A DNA stretch of 7,654 nucleotides from Gammaproteobacteria bacterium (GCA_003485715.1 DNIF01000133.1:1-7654); one strand, 5' to 3'. Shown: positions 1-7,038, counted from the stretch's first letter. The notes: generated by a model from the letters alone, not told the origin. Program-made: numbers and translations.

Positions 1-472
1 CTCCTTGCATCAAGGCGATGCGCGCATCACGCACCTTGGCGGTCAATCCAAGCTTGACCGTCCAGCTTTCACCATTCAGCAGGGCGTAGCGCCAGGTCGC
101 ACGATAGGAATTGAAGCGGTACTCAGCCGTGGTCGGCATACCGGGATCGAAGGCCATGCCGCGAAAGTTGGTGGTCGTCGGCAACACACCACTGCCCGAC
201 AGCGACAACGGCGCATACAGCAAGCGCACCTCCTGACGCTCGGTAATGGCGCGCGCATACGTGATACGTACCTCGGGATCGACACCACTGCCGATGAGAT
301 CCTGCGCCGAGAAGCGAGTACCGGCAGGGCTGTTCGGAAACTGGGCGTCGTTGCGCGTCAGGCTGCCGAGCACGGCCTCCACCTCGAGGTGGTTGTTCAA
401 GCGCAGCTCCTGAGCCGGAGCATTCAGGGGCAGGGCAGCCCCAAGCAAAAGAACCAAGCGGGCTGACGACAT
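1..472 (-). CDS. Putative outer-membrane beta-barrel protein, N-terminal part (cut by window edge)
   Basis: The reading frame starts at an ATG complementary to 470-472 and stays open for 157 codons to the left edge, so the C-terminus lies outside the window. The start is supported by an AAGGA ribosome site (480-484) seven bases upstream. Residues 1-20 form a short signal peptide: one arginine, a Leu/Ala core and an Ala-Pro-Ala cleavage site before Gln-Glu. The mature part shows alternating polar and hydrophobic stretches typical of beta-strands. It contains NNHLEVEAVLGSL, then ITYARAITERQEVRLLY, then YRFNSYRATWRYALL, then WTVKLGLTAKVRDARIAL. The last two look like paired transmembrane strands of an outer-membrane barrel with aromatic girdle residues. 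I recognise the style of a conserved family of uncharacterised outer-membrane proteins but cannot name a function or substrate. It is transcribed away from the lipoprotein gene at 640. A periplasmic beta-rich protein is the main alternative. Confidence 0.72.
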   Translation of the reverse strand, partial: MSSARLVLLLGAALPLNAPAQELRLNNHLEVEAVLGSLTRNDAQFPNSPAGTRFSAQDLIGSGVDPEVRITYARAITERQEVRLLYAPLSLSGSGVLPTTTNFRGMAFDPGMPTTAEYRFNSYRATWRYALLNGESWTVKLGLTAKVRDARIALMQG

Positions 473-584
473 GCGGGGATCCTTGGGTGACTAGGGATTG
501 GTAGCAGACTCAAAGCGCCGGGCGGACACTGGAGTGCGGTGAGAAGTTCCCTGCTGAACCCGCGGTTACGCCCCGGCTGACACG

Positions 585-605
585 CCCCGATTGGCGTTGT
601 CGGGG
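585..605. other. Short hairpin in the divergent intergenic gap
   Basis: CCCCGA (585-590) pairs perfectly with TCGGGG (600-605) around a nine-base loop. An overlapping alternative pairs ACGCC (582-586) with GGCGT (593-597). The hairpin lies 34 bases before the first ATG of the lipoprotein gene, in the 167-base gap that must hold the promoters of both divergent genes. There is no T-run, so it is not a classical terminator. It could be a leader hairpin or chance in GC-rich DNA. No convincing -35/-10 pair was found in this gap. Confidence 0.3.
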
Positions 606-639
606 ACAAGAACTCTCATGCCTTGGCCCGCGCTCTGGC

Positions 640-2664
640 ATGCTTGAATGCCCACCCGAGGCCCTTGCTGACCGAACATCGACCATGCCGCAGTTCATGC
701 ATACTCCAGAGCGACACCCCGGCAGGGCGCCCAAGCGCCACGAAGGGCCACGCGGCCTGCGCATCCTCGTCGCCATCGTGCCGTTCATCGCGGCCTGCGC
801 GCCCGCGCCCTTCCAGCGCGCTCACCCGGACGCCACCACCGCCGACTGCGTCGCCCGGCTTAACGCCTTTGACACGGCGGTGGATCTGGCCGGCCTCGCC
901 TCGGCCGATCTGCGTCGCATCGATGGCTTTCCGGCGCTGCGCAGTGACCGTTTCCGCGCCAGTTTTCGCGATGAACTCGATGGCATGCCGCGTGACCATC
1001 CGCGTCTTGCGGCTTGGCTCGAACACCTGCTGGCGCTGGGTCGCCAAGCGCGCGCCATCGAGGCAGAGCGCCTGCAGGCGCTCGCGGGCGCGACGACCCT
1101 GCCTGCGCTCGACGCGCTGGAGGACTGTGCCGCGCGGGTGACAGACTGGGATCGCCAGCACCCCGGCGCCATGCGTCGACTGCTCGCCAACGTCGCCATC
1201 CCCGACGATTACCGCTGGTCAGCGCGCATCCTCGGGCTCTATCTGCCCGGTGGTGCGTGGATCTACGCCTGGGATGCCGGTGAGCGCCGGCTCGATCTCG
1301 AGGCGCAATTCGCCGGGATCAGTGCTGCGGCCGATCCGGCCACCCTGGCCCGACTGGCACCCGCGCCGGTAGCCGTGCCGACCCCGGATGTGGCAGCACT
1401 CGTGCCGGCGGGCACACTCCTGCCCACGACGGCACAACCGGTGGTGACTCCGGACGTGAAGCGCCTGCCACCGACGCCGGTATTTGCGCCTTTGCGGGCC
1501 GGCGGCCTCCAGGATCCGGGTGAGTTCGATCCGGCGCGCTTCGTCTACCGCCCCGGTACATCCGATCTGGCTGGAACGCCGGCAGACGACGACGCGACGG
1601 GCTCGCTGACTGCTGCGCCGACGGACGCCCCCCCAGTCACTCCGTCACCAGCGCCCGCGGGCGCTGGATCGGAGGCCCAGGATTACCCGGAGACGGCCGT
1701 CAGCGTGCCCATGGCGCGCGTCGTGGATCCGGTCGCGGTCGTCGCGGGCGTGAACCCCGATGCCATCCCGGCCACAGCACCGCGCTTTCCGCTGCCACGC
1801 GACGTGCTCGGCATCCCGCGCCCCGATCCCGGCACCCTCGCTGCGCTGTTCCGGGAGCATGCGCCGATCCTGCGTCTGGTACGCACGCACGATATGGCAC
1901 CGACCGCTGCAGCCGACCTCCCCGGTGCCGTCATGGCGACCGGCAACACCGCAGTCCCCTTCGGCATCGACACCGGCAACCCGACTGTCTACGTGCGCCA
2001 CGCCCTCACCCGTCAGGGCTCGCGCAGCCTGCTGCAACTGGAATACGCGGCCTGGTTCGCTGTCCCCAAGCCGGGGGACAGCGGCGAGCGGACCATCGAC
2101 GGCCTCATCTGGCGACTGACGCTGGACGAAGACGGCTCGGTATTGCTGGCCGACGCCATTCCCGCCTGCGGCTGCTGGCACATCGCCTTCCCCGGGCCAC
2201 GTCTTGCACCACGCCGGGCGCGTCTGGAGGCCATCGATCCACTCACGCAACCGGTCGGCCTGCCGGAGGGCTCCGGTCGGCTGGAGCTATTGCTGGCGGC
2301 CGACACCCGCCACATCGTGGGGCTGCGCAGAGTACCTGCCGTGGACGACAGGAATGCGGCGCGCGCTGCCCGGCCGACGGCCAACCCGAACGCGCCAGAG
2401 ACCCACTACACCCTGCGCCCGGCCCGGGAACTGGCCACCGCCGTTACTTCCGGCGGGCAGGCCTTCTTCGGCCCTCAAGGCATCGTTCCCAATACCGAGC
2501 GTACCGGGCGCTGGTGGCAGTGGACGAGCGGCATTCGCGTGGCCGGCAGCCCGCGTCAATGGAACCGGCAGGCCACGGCATTCGCCGGTGAGCGTCACTT
2601 CGACGACGCCAACCTCATCGAACGGCATTTCATGCCGCACAGCGGGGCCATCGCACCGCCCTGA
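640..2664 (+). CDS. Large probable lipoprotein of unknown function, conserved hypothetical family
   Basis: 674 codons from the first ATG, ending in TGA. A hydrophobic stretch (LRILVAIVPFIAAC) ends in a lipobox-like Ile-Ala-Ala-Cys at Cys53, preceded by an Arg/Lys-rich segment, which suggests a lipid-anchored envelope protein. No start has a good ribosome site: ATGs at 640, 685 and 697 are all possible, and 697 gives the most normal signal length. Residues 54-235 form a conserved block including GFPALRSDRFRASF (96-109) and a Tyr/Trp-rich piece (YLPGGAWIYAWD). Residues about 238-400 are a low-complexity Pro/Ala/Thr linker. Residues about 404-674 form a second domain with FREHAPIL, LLQLEYAAWFAVP, DGLIWRLTLDEDG, ACGCWH (509-514) and a C-terminal GRWWQW/ERHF region. 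The block order and motifs match uncharacterised proteins I recall from gammaproteobacteria, with no known activity. Cys70, Cys163, Cys510 and Cys512 could form periplasmic disulfides (inference). The gene is convergent with the metalloprotease gene. Confidence 0.8.
   Translation: MLECPPEALADRTSTMPQFMHTPERHPGRAPKRHEGPRGLRILVAIVPFIAACAPAPFQRAHPDATTADCVARLNAFDTAVDLAGLASADLRRIDGFPALRSDRFRASFRDELDGMPRDHPRLAAWLEHLLALGRQARAIEAERLQALAGATTLPALDALEDCAARVTDWDRQHPGAMRRLLANVAIPDDYRWSARILGLYLPGGAWIYAWDAGERRLDLEAQFAGISAAADPATLARLAPAPVAVPTPDVAALVPAGTLLPTTAQPVVTPDVKRLPPTPVFAPLRAGGLQDPGEFDPARFVYRPGTSDLAGTPADDDATGSLTAAPTDAPPVTPSPAPAGAGSEAQDYPETAVSVPMARVVDPVAVVAGVNPDAIPATAPRFPLPRDVLGIPRPDPGTLAALFREHAPILRLVRTHDMAPTAAADLPGAVMATGNTAVPFGIDTGNPTVYVRHALTRQGSRSLLQLEYAAWFAVPKPGDSGERTIDGLIWRLTLDEDGSVLLADAIPACGCWHIAFPGPRLAPRRARLEAIDPLTQPVGLPEGSGRLELLLAADTRHIVGLRRVPAVDDRNAARAARPTANPNAPETHYTLRPARELATAVTSGGQAFFGPQGIVPNTERTGRWWQWTSGIRVAGSPRQWNRQATAFAGERHFDDANLIERHFMPHSGAIAPP
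1648..1667. repeat. Perfect 20-base palindrome inside the lipoprotein linker
   Basis: Bases 1648-1667 are their own reverse complement, ten bases per arm with no loop, centred on CCGCGG. The segment encodes part of Ser-Pro-Ala-Pro-Ala-Gly-Ala-Gly in the low-complexity linker. It may simply reflect GC-rich Pro/Ala/Gly codons. A protein-binding site or a recombination or replication-slippage scar is possible but unsupported by anything else nearby. Confidence 0.5.
2058..2083. repeat. Ten-base-pair inverted repeat with six-base loop inside the lipoprotein gene
   Basis: CGCTGTCCCC (2058-2067) pairs perfectly with GGGGACAGCG (2074-2083) around AAGCCG. It encodes part of the loop AVPKPGDSGER between two conserved segments of the C-terminal domain (residues about 474-482). 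A stem this stable in the mRNA could slow ribosomes or mark RNA processing. There is no following T-run, so it is not a classical intrinsic terminator. Confidence 0.5.
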
Positions 2665-2671
2665 GGCAAAC

Positions 2672-2752
2672 CCGTCATCCCCGCGCAGGCGGGGACCCAG
2701 TGCCATCGCGCCATCGCCATGGAAGGTCTGGAGCCCGCCGCAGAGATGACGG
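2672..2752. repeat. Miniature palindromic repeat between convergent genes (GTCAT-CCCC / GGGG type)
   Basis: An 81-base unit begins with CCGTCATC (2672-2679) and ends with its exact reverse complement GATGACGG (2745-2752). Just inside the left end, TCCCCGC (2678-2684) pairs with GCGGGGA (2689-2695) around GCAG, followed by CCCAGTG. This matches the widespread dispersed repeat family whose common form reads CGTCATTCCCGCG-AGGCGGGAATCC in many proteobacterial genomes. The right-hand internal arm (after about 2700) looks degenerate. The element fills most of the 110-base gap between the lipoprotein gene stop (2664) and the metalloprotease stop (2775). It may therefore serve as a bidirectional 3' hairpin for both transcripts. 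No T-run is present. Copy number elsewhere in the genome cannot be judged from this window. Confidence 0.72.
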
Positions 2753-2774
2753 CTCAAGCAAGTGCGGTCTGCAC

Positions 2775-5705
2775 TCAGATCTCCAGCCGCTCGTAGCCCT
2801 CCGCTGCCAGGCCTGCGGCCGTCTTCGGTGCCGTGAGCACGGCCGTACGGGCGTCGGCGGGATCGAAATAGTGGCCCGCCACGCGCTGCACGTCGGCGAT
2901 CGTGACGGCCAATACCCGCCGCCGCAGTTCACGGCGCACCTCCGGTGTGCGCCCATGCAGGTTCAGGAAGTGCTCCTGCAGGGCGTCGCCGGCGGGCGAG
3001 CCCGGCTGATCCATCGAGCGGATCACGCCGAGGATCGCCTCTTCGAGCGCGCGCGGCGTGACATTGCCTGCCACGAGGGCCCAGTCGATGGCGTGGGCGA
3101 AATCCGCGAGCGTTTCCTGGAGCCGTGGATCGCGGTAGGAGAAGAAGCGGAAGCTGGCCGAATCGCCATCGAAGCGTGCCCCTGAGCCGTAGGCACCGCC
3201 CTGCTCACGCACTGCCCGGTGCAGATAGCCGTGGTGCAACAGACCAGCGAGGACGTAAAGCGCTGCGGCGTCCGCGTGCGCGGCTGGCACCGCGGGCCAG
3301 GCCTGGGCGCAGAAATTCACCTGCGTGTTGGTGGCGAAGACCTGCCGTGCCGGCACCGGCTCGGTGATGCCCGCGAAAGGGGAGACTGGCGCGGCCGGCA
3401 GAGACTCCGCCCAGCGAGTGCCAATGTCGGCAAGCGCGCCGGCAAGCACCGGCTCATCCGCAACCAGCACCAGGTGACGGGGTGCCGCGGCAATTCGGGC
3501 GTGCAGGGCCGTCAGGCGCGCCGCCAGGGCGTCGAGGGCGGCCGCTTCCGCGAGGCCATCATCGAGGGCCACCAGACGAGCGACCGAGGCCGGCCCATCC
3601 CAGAGGTCCTCCAGCCAGCTCGAGGGCGAAAGGCCAGCGGCGGCTGCCATCATCGCCAGACGATGGCCGTGGTCGGTCACACTCGAGACGGCTTCCGCCC
3701 GCATCTGCGCAACGAGTTCGCGCAGCCGCCGTGTCTCGTCGAAGCGGGCCGCAAGCAGTGTGTCGGCCAGCAGTGCGGTGAGTTGCGCGTGATTGCGCGC
3801 GAGTCCCTTGCCCCCGAGCACGAACCAGCCGCGCAGCAGCGCGGGGTTGTCGTGGGCGGCACGCACCGTGACCGAGGCCTGAATGCGCCCGGTAAGCGCC
3901 TGCAGGCGCTGCAGCGCGAGGTAATCCCGATCGCCTACCCCGACCTCGGTGATGAAGGACCAGAAGAAGGGCAGGAGTTCGAGTTCGGCGCGGTCCAGCG
4001 TGGGCAGTTCACAGACGATCTGCTGGTTCACCAGGCCGTTGTTCCCGACCGCATAGGTGTGCACCGTCTGCCCCCCGGCGCTCTCTACCCGGCCCGGCCG
4101 CCAGCGGATGTCGGGAGGGACATCCGCCAGGGTGACGCGCGGCAGGATCTCGGGGTCGTCCTGTGAGCGCTGGCGTGCATCCAGGGCCTCGGCACGGGCA
4201 CGGATTGCGGCACGATCCGCATCTTCAAGACGCGCGGCCAGGGCGTCGAGACGCGCCTGCTCGATGCCGGCCTCCTCCTCTCGCAGCCGCAGATCCGGGT
4301 GCAGCGTCACTCGCACCCGGTGCGGATTGTCGATGAGTCGGCGACGCACGAGTCCCTGCAACCAGCCCGGCTCTGCCGCACGCGCACGCAGAGTCTCGAT
4401 CGCGGGATCGAGGTCCAGCACGGCGATGGGATCGCCCCCATGCAACACGGCGGGCAGCATGCGCTGGGCGAGTTGCAGCCCATAGGGCCAGTCACCGCCA
4501 CCCACACTGCGCTGGGCGAGTTCCATCTGGTGCAGCACGGCCTCGACCTGCTCGGGCGCGAAGCCTTCGCGCGCCACCTGTTCGAGCGTCGCGAGTATCA
4601 ACTGCTCGACCGCCGGTGCCGCGTCGGGGCTGCAACCCTCGAGTCCGCAGACGAGCACCCCTTCGCGGGTGGAGTCGTCCAGACCCATGGTGGGCGCAGG
4701 TGCGGAGCCGAGGTCTGTCGTCTCCAGCACATGCCGCAGCGGCGACGCGGAGTTGTCGAGCAGAAGCCCATTCAGCAAATGCATCTCGAGCAGGGTATCG
4801 AGGTCGAAGCAACGCCCAAGCAGCCACGCGACCACCACGTAAGTCGCATCCTCCGCGTCTGCTGCGGTATCGACCGCATAGCGCCCTTCCACGGCCTGCG
4901 GCGCATCCAGCCGCCGTTCGTCGTCCACGTGAATGCGGCTCGGGATGCGCTCGAAATGGGCCAGCGCCAGTTCGTGGATATGCTTCTGGTGCTCTACCGC
5001 CGGGAAGCTGCCGTAAGTGATGAAGGTGGCGTTGCTGGGGTGATAGTGCTCGGCGTGGAAGCCCTGCAACTGGGCGTGTGTGAGATTGGGGATATCGAGC
5101 GGCTCACCACCGCTGTTGTAGTGGTAGGTGGTGCTGGGGAAGAGCGCCGATTGAGTGGTCTGCCAGAGGCGCGCAACGGGACTCGACATCGCGCCCTTCA
5201 TCTCGTTGTAGACCACGCCCTTGTAGACCAACGAAGAGGTTGGGTCCGCCGTATCGGCCAGATCGACGCGGTGTCCCTCCTGCGCGAAGTCCAGCTCATC
5301 GAGCTGCGGAAAGAACACCGCATCCAGATACACCGAAAGAAGGTTGTCGAAGTCCTTGCGATTCTGGCTCGCGAAGGGATAAGCGGTCGCGTCGCTCGAG
5401 GTGAAGGCGTTCATGAAGGTGTTGAGCGAGCGGCGCAACATCATGAAAAAGGGATCACGCACCGGGTAGCGACGGCTACCGCAGAGCGCCGTGTGCTCGA
5501 GGATGTGCGCCACACCGGTCGAGTCCTGCGGCATGGTCGGCAGGGCCACCAAGAAGCTGTTGTTGGTGTCGGCGGACTCGATGTGAAAGTGCCGCGCGCC
5601 GGTGCCGACGTGGCGATATTCCTGCACGGTCACGGCGAGGCTGTCGATGTGACGACTGCGCAGGTGCTCAAAGGCTGCCGCGTTCGGCTTGATGACACTG
5701 TTCAT
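2775..5705 (-). CDS. M16C-family zinc metalloprotease, presequence-protease (PreP/Cym1) type
   Basis: A 976-residue protein, the usual full length for PreP-type M16C peptidases, which degrade unfolded peptides inside a closed two-halved chamber. The inverted zinc motif HILEH occupies residues 67-71: His67 and His71 bind zinc and Glu70 is the catalytic base. The distal zinc ligand is Glu168 in YKGVVYNEMKGAMSS. LCGSRRYPVRDPFF, SLNTFMNAFTSSDATAYP and NLLSVYLDAVFFP are hallmarks of PreP/PITRM1 rather than of pitrilysin or the short M16B proteins. The C-terminal half carries GGAYGSG (from about 836) and FSYRDPR (about 855-861), which supply the substrate-binding Arg/Tyr in this family. No signal peptide is seen, so it is probably cytosolic. 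The start at 5705 is chosen over an in-frame ATG at 5744 because AAGGAG sits six bases upstream of it. It lies 141 bases downstream of trxB on the same strand, so co-transcription is possible. Its physiological substrate in bacteria is not established. Confidence 0.95.
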   Translation of the reverse strand: MNSVIKPNAAAFEHLRSRHIDSLAVTVQEYRHVGTGARHFHIESADTNNSFLVALPTMPQDSTGVAHILEHTALCGSRRYPVRDPFFMMLRRSLNTFMNAFTSSDATAYPFASQNRKDFDNLLSVYLDAVFFPQLDELDFAQEGHRVDLADTADPTSSLVYKGVVYNEMKGAMSSPVARLWQTTQSALFPSTTYHYNSGGEPLDIPNLTHAQLQGFHAEHYHPSNATFITYGSFPAVEHQKHIHELALAHFERIPSRIHVDDERRLDAPQAVEGRYAVDTAADAEDATYVVVAWLLGRCFDLDTLLEMHLLNGLLLDNSASPLRHVLETTDLGSAPAPTMGLDDSTREGVLVCGLEGCSPDAAPAVEQLILATLEQVAREGFAPEQVEAVLHQMELAQRSVGGGDWPYGLQLAQRMLPAVLHGGDPIAVLDLDPAIETLRARAAEPGWLQGLVRRRLIDNPHRVRVTLHPDLRLREEEAGIEQARLDALAARLEDADRAAIRARAEALDARQRSQDDPEILPRVTLADVPPDIRWRPGRVESAGGQTVHTYAVGNNGLVNQQIVCELPTLDRAELELLPFFWSFITEVGVGDRDYLALQRLQALTGRIQASVTVRAAHDNPALLRGWFVLGGKGLARNHAQLTALLADTLLAARFDETRRLRELVAQMRAEAVSSVTDHGHRLAMMAAAAGLSPSSWLEDLWDGPASVARLVALDDGLAEAAALDALAARLTALHARIAAAPRHLVLVADEPVLAGALADIGTRWAESLPAAPVSPFAGITEPVPARQVFATNTQVNFCAQAWPAVPAAHADAAALYVLAGLLHHGYLHRAVREQGGAYGSGARFDGDSASFRFFSYRDPRLQETLADFAHAIDWALVAGNVTPRALEEAILGVIRSMDQPGSPAGDALQEHFLNLHGRTPEVRRELRRRVLAVTIADVQRVAGHYFDPADARTAVLTAPKTAAGLAAEGYERLEI

Positions 5706-5711
5706 GGCTTT

Positions 5712-5717
5712 CTCCTT
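5712..5717 (-). promoter_or_regulatory. Ribosome binding site fixing the metalloprotease start
   Basis: On the minus strand this reads AAGGAG, six bases before the ATG complementary to 5703-5705. It lies inside the 13-codon extension created by the earlier in-frame ATG at 5744. That extension, rich in Gly, Pro, Arg and Lys, is therefore almost certainly untranslated leader. Confidence 0.8.
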
Positions 5718-5785
5718 ACGGGGCGGCTGCCTGCCTGGCCCCACTGGGTACCCTTTTCATTCGACACCACGATCACATTGGGAGT

Positions 5786-5819
5786 GCCGGCGCAGGTCCT
5801 GTCGTTCCCTGCGACCGGC
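5786..5819 (-). other. Strong GC hairpin between trxB and the metalloprotease gene
   Basis: Read on the minus strand, GCCGG-t-CGCAGG pairs with CCTGCG-CCGGC: eleven base pairs with one bulged base and an eleven-base loop. It starts about 27 bases after the trxB stop. The following minus-strand sequence (CACTCCCAATGTG) has no T-run, so an ordinary intrinsic terminator is unlikely. It may be an attenuating or RNA-stabilising hairpin that lowers expression of the downstream protease relative to trxB. Confidence 0.5.
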
Positions 5820-5846
5820 TCAGATGACCTTCCCCCGGTCCCGGCG

Positions 5847-6809
5847 TCACGCCCCGCCACTGGCCAGCGCCTCCAGATACTTCTCGGCATCGAGTGCTGC
5901 CATGCAACCCGAGCCAGCGGAGGTGACGGCCTGACGATACACCGGGTCGCTCACGTCACCGGCCGCGAACACTCCCGGCAAACTGGTCTGGGTGGCAAAG
6001 CCACTCGTACCGGACTGCACCCGGATGTAACCGCCCTGCATGTCGAGCTGTCCGGCAAAGAGATCGGTATTCGGCTTGTGACCGATGGCGATGAACACAC
6101 CATGCACCGGGAGCTCGCGCGTCGCGCCATCCTGGTTCGAGCGGATGCGCAGCCCGGTCACCCCGCTCTCGTTTCCCAGCACCTCTTCGAGCTCGTGATT
6201 CCATTCGATGCTCACATTGCCGCCACGGGCCTTGGCCTCGAGCCGATGGGCAAGGATCTTCTCGGCCCGGAAGCGGTCGCGCCGGTGGATCACCGTAACG
6301 TGTGCGGCCAGATTCGAGAGGTACAGTGCCTCCTCTACCGCCGTATTACCCCCACCTACCACGGCCACGGGCTTGCCGCGGTAGAAGAAGCCATCACAGG
6401 TGGCACAGGCCGATACGCCACGGCCCTTGAAGGCCTCCTCGGAGGGCAGGCCGAGATATTGGGCCGAGGCCCCTGTGGCGATGATGAGGGCGTCGCAGGT
6501 GTAGGTCCCGGAGTCACCGGCGAGCCGGAAGGGACGCGTGCCGAGATCCGCCGTGTGGATGTGATCGAGGTGGATCTCCGTGCCGAAGCGCTCGGCATGC
6601 CGGCGCATACGCTCCATGAGCTCCGGTCCCAGCACGCCCGCGTCGTCCCCCGGCCAGTTGTCCACTTCCGTGGTCGTGGTGAGCTGTCCGCCCTGTTGCA
6701 TGCCGGTGACAAGCATGGGCTCCAGTGCCGCCCTGGCCGCATAGACGGCCGCGGTATAGCCCGCGGGGCCGGAGCCCAGGATGAGCAGACGGCTGTGGTG
6801 GGTTTTCAT
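5847..6809 (-). CDS. trxB: Thioredoxin reductase (NADPH), TrxB
   Basis: 320 residues, the normal length for low-molecular-weight bacterial thioredoxin reductase. This cytosolic FAD enzyme passes electrons from NADPH to thioredoxin. The FAD-binding GSGPAG lies at residues 12-17, followed by GGQLTTTTEVDNWPG (40-54), which is almost diagnostic of TrxB. The redox-active CATC is at 135-138, inside GVSACATCDGFFY. The NADPH Rossmann motif GGGNTA is at 152-157, and HRRDRFRA (175-182) recognises the NADPH phosphate. The second FAD motif GVFAAGDV (Gly284-Asp285) lies near the C-terminus. All catalytic elements are intact. A GGGAG ribosome site (6816-6820) lies six bases before the ATG. The gene heads a possible two-gene transcript with the M16C protease and diverges from the bd oxidase gene, with which it shares a 433-base control region. 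Confidence 0.97.
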   Translation of the reverse strand: MKTHHSRLLILGSGPAGYTAAVYAARAALEPMLVTGMQQGGQLTTTTEVDNWPGDDAGVLGPELMERMRRHAERFGTEIHLDHIHTADLGTRPFRLAGDSGTYTCDALIIATGASAQYLGLPSEEAFKGRGVSACATCDGFFYRGKPVAVVGGGNTAVEEALYLSNLAAHVTVIHRRDRFRAEKILAHRLEAKARGGNVSIEWNHELEEVLGNESGVTGLRIRSNQDGATRELPVHGVFIAIGHKPNTDLFAGQLDMQGGYIRVQSGTSGFATQTSLPGVFAAGDVSDPVYRQAVTSAGSGCMAALDAEKYLEALASGGA

Positions 6810-6896
6810 CGAAGTCTCCCTGGACCTGCCCTGGCAGTCACAGATTCAATGTGGGGCGAGCTTTTGAGTTCCGCAATGGTGCCAAGCGCATGGTTA

Positions 6897-6911
6897 GCTA
6901 GAATTTATAGC
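6897..6911. promoter_or_regulatory. AT-rich imperfect palindrome, candidate promoter or operator
   Basis: GCTAGAATTTATAGC is an imperfect palindrome with 12 of 14 off-centre positions symmetric, in an AT-rich island within GC-rich DNA, 88 bases upstream of trxB. Minus strand: it contains TATAAA, a plausible -10, with only a weak TCGACG-like -35 at a short 14-base spacing. Plus strand: TAGAAT (6899-6904) could be a -10, but the best nearby TTGAGT (6864-6869) is 29 bases away, too far for sigma-70. It is therefore a candidate promoter or regulator site, more likely serving trxB. Confidence 0.3.
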
Positions 6912-7038
6912 GCAGCGTGGAACCGTCGAGGGCAGTATTTCGCTACCGACCCATAGCGGCAGCCCATGGCCCAAGCAGGCGGCAGGTCGGAGGGTGCAAG
7001 AGCGCAAGCCGGGCGGCAAGGCATCCGAACGCTACAGG

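Noticed and set aside
5..466. Plus-strand open frame of 153 codons opposite the outer-membrane protein gene
   Set aside because: The minus-strand frame has a signal peptide, ribosome site and beta-strand pattern. The plus-strand product has none of these.
1066..1083. Palindrome GAGCGCCTGCAGGCGCTC, whose 16-base core recurs at 3895-3910
   Set aside because: Both copies encode Arg-Leu-Gln-Ala-Leu with common GC-rich codons (E-R-L-Q-A-L and Q-R-L-Q-A-L-T), so the shared palindrome is best explained by codon use.
1645..2250. Minus-strand open frame of 201 codons inside the lipoprotein gene
   Set aside because: Antisense to the conserved C-terminal domain, with no signal, motif or ribosome site.
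3219..4166. Plus-strand open frame of 315 codons inside the protease gene
   Set aside because: Entirely antisense to conserved M16C coding sequence, with no family resemblance.
5706..5744. Thirteen-codon N-terminal extension of the protease from the ATG at 5744
   Set aside because: It would translate through the AAGGAG ribosome site, and the ATG at 5705 is correctly spaced from that site.
6864..6877. TTGAG...GCAA resembling an FNR/ANR box upstream of trxB and cioA
   Set aside because: Half-site spacing and bases do not fit TTGAT-N4-ATCAA, so it is not called.
4299..6956. Very long plus-strand open frame (885 codons) antisense to the protease gene and trxB
   Set aside because: It runs opposite two unmistakable enzymes, spans their intergenic gap, has no ribosome site or recognisable motif, and is rich in His, Arg and Gly. 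It is a by-product of GC-rich codon bias.
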